Shown here piece by piece: positions 55,105-63,929 of a DNA stretch of 64,000 nt. Within the stretch, counting starts at the first letter, position 1. Every line of letters starts with the position of its first letter. Source of the DNA: Cytophagales bacterium (GTDB lineage Bacteria; Bacteroidota; Bacteroidia; Cytophagales; UBA9547). The notes under the pieces are model-generated. The model searched no databases. It was not told the DNA's origin and was given only the letters and a program-made list of their open reading frames with translations. The translations under genes and the position numbers were made by a program. The stretch is from positions 109,188 to 173,187 of the forward strand of contig JAAFIH010000005.1 in NCBI GenBank assembly GCA_013297755.1. Reading direction: 5' to 3'.

Positions 55105-55800
55105 ATGAAAAAGGAAAAATACAAGATACTATTGGTAGATGACGAAGCTGATATTTTAGAATTGTTAGAATATAACCTCGAAAAAGAAGGATATGAAGTC
55201 AAAACTTGTAAAAATGGAAAAGAAGCCATAGAAAAAGCAAAGTCTTTTACCCCAAACCTTATTATTATGGATGTAATGATGCCAGTAATGGATGGAGTAG
55301 AAAGTTGCAGAAGAATAAAAGAAACACCAGAACTAGCCAAAATATTTATACTATTTCTTACTGCACGCACAGAAGAATATTCAGAAGTAGCTGCCTTTGA
55401 TGCTGGTGCAGATGATTTTATTCATAAACCCATCAAGCCAAAAGCATTGCTTAGTAGAGTACAAGCCATATTTAAAAGAGATAAAAAAAACGATGAAGAA
55501 AAATCATCAGTGTTTAAAATTGCAGATTTGGTTATTGATAGAAACGAATATGTAGTTTATCAAGGCGAAAAACAAATTATAATGCCAAGAAAAGAATTTG
55601 AATTGTTGTTCTTTTTGGCCTCAAATCCAAACAAAGTATTCAATAGAGACGAATTGTTGCAAAAAGTTTGGGGTACAGATGTATATGTACTCTCAAGAAC
55701 TGTAGATGTGCATGTACGTAAAGTCAGAGAACGTATTGGCGAAGATTATATCACTACTATCAAAGGAATTGGCTATAAATTTGAGGTAAAAGATGAGTAA
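55105..55800 (+). CDS. OmpR/PhoB-family response regulator
   Basis: 231 aa. Receiver with D12-D13 and phospho-acceptor D56 (IIMDVMMPVMDG), K in DFIHKPIKP, then a winged-helix DNA-binding domain (about 130-230: MPRKEFELLFFLASNP, SRTVDVHVRKVRERIG, TTIKGIGYKF). No kinase is adjacent; the nearest same-strand kinase is at 62236, beyond the cobalamin operon. Domain call certain, target unknown. Confidence 0.95.
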   Translation: MKKEKYKILLVDDEADILELLEYNLEKEGYEVKTCKNGKEAIEKAKSFTPNLIIMDVMMPVMDGVESCRRIKETPELAKIFILFLTARTEEYSEVAAFDAGADDFIHKPIKPKALLSRVQAIFKRDKKNDEEKSSVFKIADLVIDRNEYVVYQGEKQIIMPRKEFELLFFLASNPNKVFNRDELLQKVWGTDVYVLSRTVDVHVRKVRERIGEDYITTIKGIGYKFEVKDE

Positions 55801-55870
55801 AATTATATTAAATTGGATGTTTTTTGAATTAAATTTTTGAATACACCATAACTATACTATATTTGTAACA

Positions 55871-56056
55871 GATTTTGGTTCTCAAAAGCAAGTAAAATTG
55901 CTTTTAAGATTAAAAGGGAACGATGGTAAAAACCCACGACTGTACCCGCAACTGTATTCTTCGCTTCATATTAGCAAATTTGTTTCCTCAAAACCACTGT
56001 TTTTTTAGAAAATGGGAAGGTCAAAACAAATGAAGAGAGTCAGGAGACCTGCCAAG
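55871..56056 (+). ncRNA. cobalamin riboswitch
   Basis: All hallmark blocks are in order: GGTTCTCAAAAG, AAAAGGGAAC, AAAACCCACGACTGTACCCG followed by CAACTGTA, core CCACTG at 55994-55999, and GAGTCAGGAGACCTGCC at 56037-56053. It lies 140 bp upstream of cobT and in the same direction, so adenosyl- or methylcobalamin should repress the operon that follows. The expression platform cannot be resolved by eye. Confidence 0.95.
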
Positions 56057-56198
56057 ATTTGACTAAATTTTGCTGTGCTCGGGAAAAAGCCATCTAATTT
56101 GAAAATACTATTCCTAAAATTGTAAGAAAAATCTTACTATTGTTGATTATGTTTTTCATATTTAAAGCAAATGATTTCTAAACTATTTGCATCAAAAT

Positions 56199-57251
56199 AT
56201 GACAAAATTTAATATTCAAAAGCCACACCAAAAAAATATAAGCCAATTTCAACATATCATAAATACCAAAACCAAACCACTAGGTTCGTTGGGTATGTTA
56301 GAAAAAATTGGGCTTCAGCTTTGTATGATTCAAAATTCTGCCAAGCCAACAATCATTAACCCACAAATATTTGTATTTGCAGCCGATCATGGTATAGCAG
56401 CAGAAGGGGTCAGTCCATATCCACAAGAAGTAACTGCTCAGATGGTTTACAATTTTATGGCTGGTGGGGCTGCAATAAATGTCTTTTGTAATCAAAATTC
56501 AATTAATCTTACAATAATTGATGCTGGTGTAAAGCACTTGGATATATCAAAAATACCAAATAATGGCCATTTTATTTCCTCCTCGCAAGGATTAGGAACC
56601 GAAAATTTTTTATTAAAACCAGCCATGTCAAAGACCCAGTTTGACAACTGCATAGCAATAGGAGCTGAAATTATCCAAAAAAACTATACCCATACAAATT
56701 CTAATGTTGTAGGATTTGGCGAAATGGGAATTGGCAATACATCAGCTGCAGCCATGATAATGCACTATATTACCAAAAATAAATTAGAACTTTGCATAGG
56801 TAGAGGCACAGGTTTAGACAACGATGGTTTATCTAAAAAACAAAGTATCTTACTTGATGCAAAACTAAATTTTGAAAATAACTACCCAACAGTATCGCCA
56901 TTTTATTACTTTTCTGGTTATGAAATGGCCATGATATGTGGAGGAATGTTGCAAGCTGCTCACAACAAACAAACCATATTAGTAGATGGATTTATAGCTA
57001 CAGCAGCTTTTCTGATGGCCCATACTACATATCCAGAAATAATTGAATATGCTATTTTTTGTCATCAATCCAACGAAAATGGACATAAATTGATGCTAAA
57101 ATACCTCAAAGTAGAACCCATACTTCAATTAGATATGAGGCTTGGCGAAGGCACAGGTTGTGCAATGGCTCTACCAATAGTAGCAGCAAGTGCCAATTTT
57201 ATTGCCAATATGGCCAGTTTTGAACAAGCAAAAGTTGATAATATTCACTAA
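56199..57251 (+). CDS. cobT: nicotinate-nucleotide-dimethylbenzimidazole phosphoribosyltransferase
   Basis: 350 aa from the ATG at 56199; the longer frame opening with TTG at 56187 adds four residues without support. It activates the lower ligand of cobalamin as alpha-ribazole phosphate. Family motifs: KPLGSLGMLEKIG, FAADHGIAAEGVSPYPQEVT, GEMGIGNTSAAA, and the catalytic Glu near DMRLGEGTGCAMALPIV. First gene behind the cobalamin riboswitch; cobS follows 12 bp later. The kinase/guanylyltransferase cobU/cobP of the same pathway is not in this run. Confidence 0.96.
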   Translation: MTKFNIQKPHQKNISQFQHIINTKTKPLGSLGMLEKIGLQLCMIQNSAKPTIINPQIFVFAADHGIAAEGVSPYPQEVTAQMVYNFMAGGAAINVFCNQNSINLTIIDAGVKHLDISKIPNNGHFISSSQGLGTENFLLKPAMSKTQFDNCIAIGAEIIQKNYTHTNSNVVGFGEMGIGNTSAAAMIMHYITKNKLELCIGRGTGLDNDGLSKKQSILLDAKLNFENNYPTVSPFYYFSGYEMAMICGGMLQAAHNKQTILVDGFIATAAFLMAHTTYPEIIEYAIFCHQSNENGHKLMLKYLKVEPILQLDMRLGEGTGCAMALPIVAASANFIANMASFEQAKVDNIH

Positions 57252-57263
57252 AAAATCATAATT

Positions 57264-58034
57264 ATGAAAGTATTTCTTACTGCTTTGATGTTTTATACAC
57301 GCATTCCATGCCCGTCTTGGGTAGATCATTCGGCAGAGTATATTCAAAAAAGTACAAAATTTTTTCCAGTCATAGGTTGGATAGTTGGATTGATTTTTTG
57401 TATTGTAGCATTTACTTTTTCTTTTATTTTACCCAAAGAAATTGCAATAATACTGGCAGTAATATCTACTGTTCTTACTACTGGAGCCTTCCATGAAGAT
57501 GGTTTTGCTGATGTGTGTGATGGTTTTGGGGGTGGATGGAACAAAAACAAAATTCTTGAAATAATGAAAGATAGTCAAGTTGGTACTTATGGTGCTTTGG
57601 GACTTGTAATTAATTTTATTTTAAAGTATTTATTACTTATACATATATTCCATTCGATACCTCTTTTACCATCAATGCTAGTATTTATTTCTGCTCATTC
57701 CTTAAGTAGGTTAATGGCTGTTGGCATTATATATTGGGGTGAATATGCCAGAGAAGACGCCTCAAGCAAAGCAAAACCTATTGCTATTGGTATTCAAACC
57801 ACAGATTTTATTTATGCAATCATTCCAGGAATAGTACCATTCATGGTTTTGATACTGTATTCGTCTACTTTGCTTCTCCTAGCTTTTATTCCTTTGATAT
57901 TTATGACAATTTATCTCAATTCATATTTTAAGAAATGGATTGATGGTTATACTGGCGATTGCCTGGGATGCACACAACAAGTAACTGAATTATTATTTTA
58001 TATTTCAATCATTGCTTTATGGAAATTTATTTAA
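57264..58034 (+). CDS. cobS: adenosylcobinamide-GDP ribazoletransferase
   Basis: 256 aa, integral inner-membrane protein with about six helices. It joins adenosylcobinamide-GDP and alpha-ribazole to give adenosylcobalamin. Conserved loop HEDGFADVCDGFGGGW (acidic Mg2+ site), SQVGTYGALGL and the C-terminal GDCLGCTQQVTE. The 3' end overlaps cobC by 16 bp. Confidence 0.96.
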   Translation: MKVFLTALMFYTRIPCPSWVDHSAEYIQKSTKFFPVIGWIVGLIFCIVAFTFSFILPKEIAIILAVISTVLTTGAFHEDGFADVCDGFGGGWNKNKILEIMKDSQVGTYGALGLVINFILKYLLLIHIFHSIPLLPSMLVFISAHSLSRLMAVGIIYWGEYAREDASSKAKPIAIGIQTTDFIYAIIPGIVPFMVLILYSSTLLLLAFIPLIFMTIYLNSYFKKWIDGYTGDCLGCTQQVTELLFYISIIALWKFI

Positions 58035-58609
58035 TAAGACATACAAAACCAGCTATTGAAAGTAATATTTGCTATGGTAATTTAGATATTTTGGTCTCTA
58101 AAACTTACGAAATTGAATTAGAAATTATTTTAAAAAAATTACCCAAAAACATTCAATATATATATTCTAGTCCACTTATTAGATGCAAAACATTAGCTGT
58201 AAGTATTGCAAATTATTTAAACATTGGCGATACTTCATTAGAAGAAGATGGTAGATTAAAAGAAATAAATTTTGGAAATTGGGAAGGTAAAAATTGGGAT
58301 GATATTGATAAAAACGAGTTAGATATTTGGATGACAGATTTTGTAAATGTAAAAACTACAAATGGCGAATCATATCTTGAGCTATACTCTAGAAGTGTAA
58401 GTTTTATGCAAAATATATATGATAATCACAAACATAATTTTGGCCCAATTTTGATAGTAACCCATGCTGGTTTCATACGATCAGTTCTTAGCTATGTTCA
58501 AAAAATAGATTTAAAAAATTCATTTGATATCAAAATAAATTATGGCGACATAGTCAGAATCAAATATATTAACGAAAATAACATTGAAATAAATTCCAAT
58601 CCAATTTGA
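58019..58609 (+). CDS. cobC: alpha-ribazole phosphatase, histidine phosphatase family
   Basis: 196 aa. Phosphoglycerate-mutase fold with catalytic LIRHTKP at the start, SSPLIRCKTLA, FGNWEGK and the second histidine in VTHAGFIRS. In this operon the natural substrate is alpha-ribazole 5'-phosphate. It overlaps cobS by 16 bp and its stop overlaps the TTG start of the receptor gene by TTGA. Confidence 0.9.
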   Translation: MEIYLIRHTKPAIESNICYGNLDILVSKTYEIELEIILKKLPKNIQYIYSSPLIRCKTLAVSIANYLNIGDTSLEEDGRLKEINFGNWEGKNWDDIDKNELDIWMTDFVNVKTTNGESYLELYSRSVSFMQNIYDNHKHNFGPILIVTHAGFIRSVLSYVQKIDLKNSFDIKINYGDIVRIKYINENNIEINSNPI

Positions 58610-60516
58610 GGCAAATTTTAGTAATTTTATTATTTTTTTATGTAAATACATATTCACAAAGTGATTCTTTAAAAAATAAAGTATTATCAGAAATAGAAAT
58701 TACACAAATAAGACCAAATTTATTACAAACTGGTATCAAAAAAATACAATTAGATTCAATTCAATTACGATCAAATACAACATTAGCTGATATTTTGCAA
58801 TCACGAAACTATTTACAAATTCAAAGTTACAGTCCAGGCCAGTTGGCTAGTCCAAGTTTTAGGGGTTCGGCTGCTAGTCATACTGCAGTGCTATGGAATG
58901 GTTTTAATCTGCAAAGTGCCATGAATGGACAAGCAGATTTATCTTTGATTCAAAATGCAGCCGCAAATCATGTAAAAATTCAATTTGGTGGTGGTGGTGC
59001 ACTCTATGGAAGTGGTGCCATTGGTGGAGTAATACATTTACAAAACCAATCCATGTATAATCAAGGTATTAGTTCTGTACTTAGATTACAAGCAGGAAGT
59101 TTTTCTAATTTCAGACAGCAAGCTGAGGTAGAAATTAGTAAAAAAAACTATATTATTGATATAAAATTATATAATCATACTTTAGAAAACGATTTTAAAT
59201 ATACTAACATATACCTGCCTGATAATAAATTAGTTACCCAACAAAATGCAGCCATTAGTACTCAAGGATTAGTAATAAATAATAGTTTAAAAACTAAGAA
59301 TTTAGGTGAAATAAAACTATCTATTTGGACACAGCAGGCACAACGTGAGATAGCACCTACTATGCTCTCGCAACGAAAAAAAGACGCACAGAATGATTTA
59401 TTTTTTCGCTCTACTTTGAACTATAGTTTTTCAAAAAACTCCTTTTCGGTTCAAGCAAGAGCAGCTTACTTTATTGAAAAAATACAATTTAATAGATTTT
59501 TGATTGACACCTCTACCAACCTTGCCAAAACTGTCATGGTAGAAACCGAATTTAATACCAAAACGATAAGAAATCAAAGTATTTATATTGGATTAAATCA
59601 CAATCTTACAAATGTAAATGGAAGTAATATTAATAATGTTTCAATGTCTACTTTGGCCTTATTTTCATCTTATAAATTTGAATTTTTTAAAGAAAAACTA
59701 AACCTACTTTTGTCGGCACGTCAGCAACTGCAAAACTACCAAGCCAAACCAATAGCTTTTGGTATAGGTTCTGAATTTTATATATATAAAAATTTAAAAT
59801 TTCGTACAAATTTAAGTAAGAATTTTAGACTTCCTACATTCAATGATTTATATTGGACAGATGCCAGTGGTGCCAAAGGAAATAAAAATTTAAAACCAGA
59901 ATCTGGTTGGTCTAGCGACTTAGGTTTAGAATATAATTTTACTAAAAGTAAATTTGTATTTCAATCAAATATGGCAATTTTCAGTTCAAAAACCAATGAT
60001 TGGATAAGCTGGAGAACAAATAATATAGGTCAGTTATCTCCTCAAAACATACAATCTGTATGGTCGAGAGGTTTAGAATATGGCTTCAACTTAGGTTTTC
60101 AAACTTTAAAATTTAAACATAACTTCGTTTTTAATGCAGATTATACTGTAGCAACGATAGATAAAGTTTCTGATAATTATCAAAATTTAAGCAATAAGCA
60201 GTTGATATATGTTCCTTATAATAAATGTTTTATAGACTATAATATTATTTATAAAAATACTCGATTATCTTACCAATGGACTTATACTGGATTTAGATAT
60301 TCTACCGAAGATAATGAAGATTTTTTGCCAGCATTTAGTATATCTAATATTTCATTATTCCAAGATTTTGTTTTTAATAAATGGTCTACCAATGTTTTTA
60401 TTAAATGCAATAATATATTTAATACTTCTTACCAAATCATAGCTGCTCGACCTATGTATGGTATTCATTTCAATGTCGGGATTAATATTAAATTTGTTCA
60501 ACCAAATAAATCATAA
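58606..60516 (+). CDS. TonB-dependent outer-membrane receptor, BtuB-like
   Basis: 636 aa. Signal peptide at 1-18 (FFYVNTYSQ) read from a TTG start in a TTGA overlap with cobC; no ATG exists upstream in frame. Plug domain at about 25-150 (LADILQSRNYLQIQSY, SFRGSAASHTAVLWNGFNLQ, GGGALYGSGAIGGVIHLQ), then a 22-strand-type barrel ending in an aromatic-rich C-terminus (GINIKFVQPNKS). Its place inside the riboswitch-controlled operon makes cobalamin or a corrinoid the likely substrate. No SusD-like or BtuG gene follows; instead a DUF4465 protein. Confidence 0.85.
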   Translation: MRQILVILLFFYVNTYSQSDSLKNKVLSEIEITQIRPNLLQTGIKKIQLDSIQLRSNTTLADILQSRNYLQIQSYSPGQLASPSFRGSAASHTAVLWNGFNLQSAMNGQADLSLIQNAAANHVKIQFGGGGALYGSGAIGGVIHLQNQSMYNQGISSVLRLQAGSFSNFRQQAEVEISKKNYIIDIKLYNHTLENDFKYTNIYLPDNKLVTQQNAAISTQGLVINNSLKTKNLGEIKLSIWTQQAQREIAPTMLSQRKKDAQNDLFFRSTLNYSFSKNSFSVQARAAYFIEKIQFNRFLIDTSTNLAKTVMVETEFNTKTIRNQSIYIGLNHNLTNVNGSNINNVSMSTLALFSSYKFEFFKEKLNLLLSARQQLQNYQAKPIAFGIGSEFYIYKNLKFRTNLSKNFRLPTFNDLYWTDASGAKGNKNLKPESGWSSDLGLEYNFTKSKFVFQSNMAIFSSKTNDWISWRTNNIGQLSPQNIQSVWSRGLEYGFNLGFQTLKFKHNFVFNADYTVATIDKVSDNYQNLSNKQLIYVPYNKCFIDYNIIYKNTRLSYQWTYTGFRYSTEDNEDFLPAFSISNISLFQDFVFNKWSTNVFIKCNNIFNTSYQIIAARPMYGIHFNVGINIKFVQPNKS

Positions 60517-60519
60517 ATT

Positions 60520-62139
60520 ATGTTTAAAAAAATATTGTTTACATTATCAATATCTAGTTTTGTAGGTTTCTCTCAAGTAATAGATTTTGAAAATTTGAGT
60601 ACTTTGCTTGGATACAACTCGTTTTACAATGGCTCCAAGAGTATAATTTCCAATATTACAAGTGGTGGCGTAAATCTAAAATCCAGTTTTACCAAGAGCG
60701 AAAATACTGAATCGTGGACAGACTGGACTTTTTCAAAAGACAAGAATATTACTTTGGCTGGTTTCAACAACAGCAGAGCTTCTATTACCAATGGTGGATT
60801 TGCTACCTCTACAAACTATGCTGTAAGCTATGGCACTAGCAATATTATGAAGTTTAATTCAATTTCTACTGTGATAGGAATGCAGGTTTCTAACTCAACT
60901 TATGCTTATTTGAGCATGAAAAACGGAGATTCTTTTTCAAAAAAGTTTGGGGGTGTTTCAGGTACTGATGCAGATTATTTTTTGGTAACCATCAATGGAT
61001 TCAGAAATGGAATTTTAAATACTATGCTTGGTGTATCAGTATATCTAGCCGATTTTAGAAGTGCTATGCCACAAGAAGACTACATTCTTGATACCTGGAA
61101 ACAAGTAGATTTATCTATATTAGGTGCTGTCGATTCATTGCAATTTCAATTAATATCTACCGACAATGGTATTTTTGGAATGAACACACCTGCGTTTTTT
61201 GTAGTTGATAATATTACTACATCTGGTCTAACTATTGATGTTGCTGATTTTGAAAATCTTACTTTATCGGGTTCTAGCTTTTATAAATCAAATTCGGTTA
61301 CTTTTTTGAATACTATTACTTCTGGTATTGGTATTTTTAAAAATTCTTACAGCTATGATAGTCAATATGATTATGATTATTGGTCTGGGTTTTCATTTTC
61401 TAAAGTCAATAATACCATTACTTCTGGTATCCAAAACCAATATGCTGCGGTTACAGGCAAAGGTTTTAATCAATCAAATATTTATGCAATTATGTATAAT
61501 AATGATGATGATATATTACTAAAATCTATACAATCTATTACTGGTTTTTATGTAACAAATACTACTAATGCATACACAAGTATGAGGGATGGAAGTACAT
61601 TCTCAAAAAAATTTGGTGGTAATTCGGGCAACGATGCAGATTATTTTGGTATTAAAATTAAGGGATATTCCAACGGAATTATTACTGATTCTGTTACTCA
61701 CTATCTAGCAGATTTTAGGTCGTCTGTTTCTGGTCTAGATTTTATTCAAAATAGTTGGGCTTGGGTAGATGTATCAAAACTTGGCTTGGTAGATAGGATT
61801 AATATTAGTTTTTTTTCGTCTGATAAGAATGCCTCAGGCATACTTACTCCCACTTATATAGCTATTGATAATTTCAACGATACACCTCCAGTTCCTACAA
61901 GTGCCATATTTAGAAGTAATACATCTGATAATGATGTTACTTTATTCCCCAATCCTGCCACAGATGTGTTACATATTTATTCAAATAATTTTTTTAATAA
62001 TATGACTCTAATAGATTGTTTAGGAATTGAAACAAAGGTATTACCTACTGATAATGTCATAGATATTTCTACATTAAAATCTGGTGTATATTTCTTAAAA
62101 ATCAGTGATTTGAAAGTAATAAAGTTTATTAAATTATAA
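60520..62139 (+). CDS. T9SS-secreted tandem DUF4465 protein, cobalamin operon
   Basis: 539 aa. Signal peptide at 1-19 (SSFVGFSQ). Two DUF4465 modules, about 20-225 and 240-450, align with each other: VIDFENLSTLLGYNSFYNGS against VADFENLTLSGSSFYKSN, then TDWTFSKD / SGFSFSK, KKFGGVSGTDADYF / KKFGGNSGNDADYF and YLADFRS in both. A T9SS sorting domain closes it (VTLFPNPATDVLHIY, GVYFLKI). It starts 3 bp after the receptor gene. DUF4465 genes recur beside B12 receptors in Bacteroidota, so corrinoid capture at the surface is a reasonable inference; no binding site is visible. Confidence 0.82.
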   Translation: MFKKILFTLSISSFVGFSQVIDFENLSTLLGYNSFYNGSKSIISNITSGGVNLKSSFTKSENTESWTDWTFSKDKNITLAGFNNSRASITNGGFATSTNYAVSYGTSNIMKFNSISTVIGMQVSNSTYAYLSMKNGDSFSKKFGGVSGTDADYFLVTINGFRNGILNTMLGVSVYLADFRSAMPQEDYILDTWKQVDLSILGAVDSLQFQLISTDNGIFGMNTPAFFVVDNITTSGLTIDVADFENLTLSGSSFYKSNSVTFLNTITSGIGIFKNSYSYDSQYDYDYWSGFSFSKVNNTITSGIQNQYAAVTGKGFNQSNIYAIMYNNDDDILLKSIQSITGFYVTNTTNAYTSMRDGSTFSKKFGGNSGNDADYFGIKIKGYSNGIITDSVTHYLADFRSSVSGLDFIQNSWAWVDVSKLGLVDRINISFFSSDKNASGILTPTYIAIDNFNDTPPVPTSAIFRSNTSDNDVTLFPNPATDVLHIYSNNFFNNMTLIDCLGIETKVLPTDNVIDISTLKSGVYFLKISDLKVIKFIKL

Positions 62140-62195
62140 AATCTGACTTCTTATTCAGACATTATTTTTTGATTTTATGATAAATTAAAATATTA

Positions 62196-62228
62196 ATAGC
62201 TTAATTTCGTTTTAGGAAATTAAGCTAT
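62196..62228 (+). promoter_or_regulatory. perfect 13-bp inverted repeat before a kinase gene
   Basis: ATAGCTTAATTTC, loop GTTTTAG, GAAATTAAGCTAT. It ends 7 bp before the ATG at 62236, where it could act as an operator or as a hairpin hiding the translation start. No T-run follows, so it is not a terminator. Confidence 0.6.
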
Positions 62229-62235
62229 ATCATAT

Positions 62236-63429
62236 ATGAATATTTTTCAGTTTAGTAAGCAGTATTGGCTCAAGATTGGATTTACATTTTTTGCACTTTT
62301 TATAGCTTCAGCTTCTTTGTATTACACCAACGATTTGGTAAGCAAATTGGGTGAAAGAGAAAAAAAATTGATTGATTTATATGCCAAAGGATTGCAAAGT
62401 GCAGCCCAAGCCGAGGATATTGGTAATTTTTCCTTTTTATTTCAAGAGGTAATTCAAGCCAATAGTTCAGTTCCAGTAATACTTTCGGATGCACAAGGTA
62501 ATCCATTGAGTTACAGAAACATCGACATCCCAGAAGGCACCTCAGCTATGGAAGAATTAGTCATTTTAAAAAAAGAAATGCAGCTTATGGCCAATACCTA
62601 TCCTCCTATAGAAATGGAATATATTCCAGGATTGAGAAATTATATTTTTTATAGAAATTCAAAACTCTTATCTCAATTAAAGTACTATCCTTACATTCAA
62701 TTAATTGTATTTTTTGTATTTATACTGCTTGGCTACATGGTATTAAACAATTCGAGAAATGCCGAACAAAATAGGGTTTGGGTGGGTATGTCAAAAGAAA
62801 CAGCTCACCAGCTTGGCACACCCATAAGCTCGCTTATGGCCTGGAACGAAATATTTAGGAGCGACCCTCATTTTTCTCACCCAGAGGCTGTCGATGAAAT
62901 AGAAAAAGACATCAAAAGGCTCGAAACTATTACTTCTAGGTTTTCAAATATTGGCTCTTTGCCAGTGCTAAAAGACGAAAACATTATTCAAAGTCTTTCA
63001 CTGGCGGTTTCTTATCTCAAACAGAGGGTTTCTAGCAGAGTTATTTTTGAGTTTTCAGATCAATTTAGACAAGAAAATGCTTCATTCAAAATCAATAAAG
63101 ATTTGTTTGATTGGGCTTTAGAAAATATTATTAAAAACGCTGTTGATGCCATGAGTGGCATTGGCCATATTTATATAACCTTAATTGACATAGACAAACG
63201 ACAAATAGCCATAGATATTACCGATACAGGCAAAGGTATGACCAAACAACAGGCTTCTCAGGTATTTAAAGCTGGTTTTACTACCAAAACTAGAGGTTGG
63301 GGCTTGGGGCTAACACTAACAAAACGTATCATAGAGCAGTACCACAATGGTAAGGTTTTTATCAAAACAAGTAAAATTGGTAAAGGAACTACTTTTAGAA
63401 TACTGATGAGCTATACAAGTAGTTATTAA
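62236..63429 (+). CDS. membrane sensor histidine kinase
   Basis: 397 aa. Helices at about 12-30 and 150-172 enclose a periplasmic sensor region of about 120 residues; there is no HAMP domain. H-box GMSKETAHQLGTPISSLMAW with H191, N-box ALENIIKNAVDAM, G1 DTGKGM, G2 GWGLGLTLTKRI. The HQLGTPISS variant is typical of a Bacteroidota kinase family. No response regulator is adjacent. A 13-bp palindrome sits directly upstream, which suggests regulated expression. Confidence 0.9.
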   Translation: MNIFQFSKQYWLKIGFTFFALFIASASLYYTNDLVSKLGEREKKLIDLYAKGLQSAAQAEDIGNFSFLFQEVIQANSSVPVILSDAQGNPLSYRNIDIPEGTSAMEELVILKKEMQLMANTYPPIEMEYIPGLRNYIFYRNSKLLSQLKYYPYIQLIVFFVFILLGYMVLNNSRNAEQNRVWVGMSKETAHQLGTPISSLMAWNEIFRSDPHFSHPEAVDEIEKDIKRLETITSRFSNIGSLPVLKDENIIQSLSLAVSYLKQRVSSRVIFEFSDQFRQENASFKINKDLFDWALENIIKNAVDAMSGIGHIYITLIDIDKRQIAIDITDTGKGMTKQQASQVFKAGFTTKTRGWGLGLTLTKRIIEQYHNGKVFIKTSKIGKGTTFRILMSYTSSY

Positions 63430-63635
63430 TTTTATAGAATTGCAAAATAGCTATTCAAGTGTATTTTTTGGACTTAATTCAACAAAATTGATGGAAAATG
63501 GTTTTAAAATATCAAAAAAATTATCATTTCTTTAAGCCTTCGCCCAACCTAATTTTTGTTAAGAAGCCACAGAATAAAAAAATGGAGAAAAATTTATAGG
63601 AAATGAAATTTTGGGCTGGCACTTTAAAAATAAAA

Positions 63636-63664
63636 AAAGGCTGTCTTAACAATAGACAGCCTTT
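63636..63664. terminator. bidirectional terminator-like hairpin
   Basis: AAAGGCTGTCT, loop TAACAAT, AGACAGCCTTT; perfect 11-bp arms with A- and T-runs. It is placed between the kinase gene and a minus-strand gene fragment. Confidence 0.7.
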
Positions 63665-63671
63665 GATAATC

Positions 63672-63791
63672 TTACTTTAATTTGCAAGTTGATGATGTTT
63701 CACAAACTTTTTTTGCATCTGATTCAGTTTGATTTAAAATTTTTACGTCTACAGTGTTACCGCCTGTATAAGCAACACTATTTAATTAAGA
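63672..63791 (-). pseudogene. possible gene fragment (C-terminal part only)
   Basis: About 39 codons without a start, reading SVAYTGGNTVDVKILNQTES and ending VCETSSTCKLK before a stop, directly followed by the terminator-like hairpin. An ATG in another frame (complement, near 63802) is cut by a stop. The composition is protein-like, with two cysteines near the end. It may be the end of a broken small secreted protein. I recognise no family. Confidence 0.3.
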
Positions 63792-63929
63792 AATTTCATT
63801 TTTAAGATATAGAAATAGTACAATTTATTTTATTTTAAATATTATAAATTAAGTAATAAATATTTTATTTATATTTTTTTTATATAACTTTTAAATTTGT
63901 AAATAATTTTTAGGCATAACAATAACACC

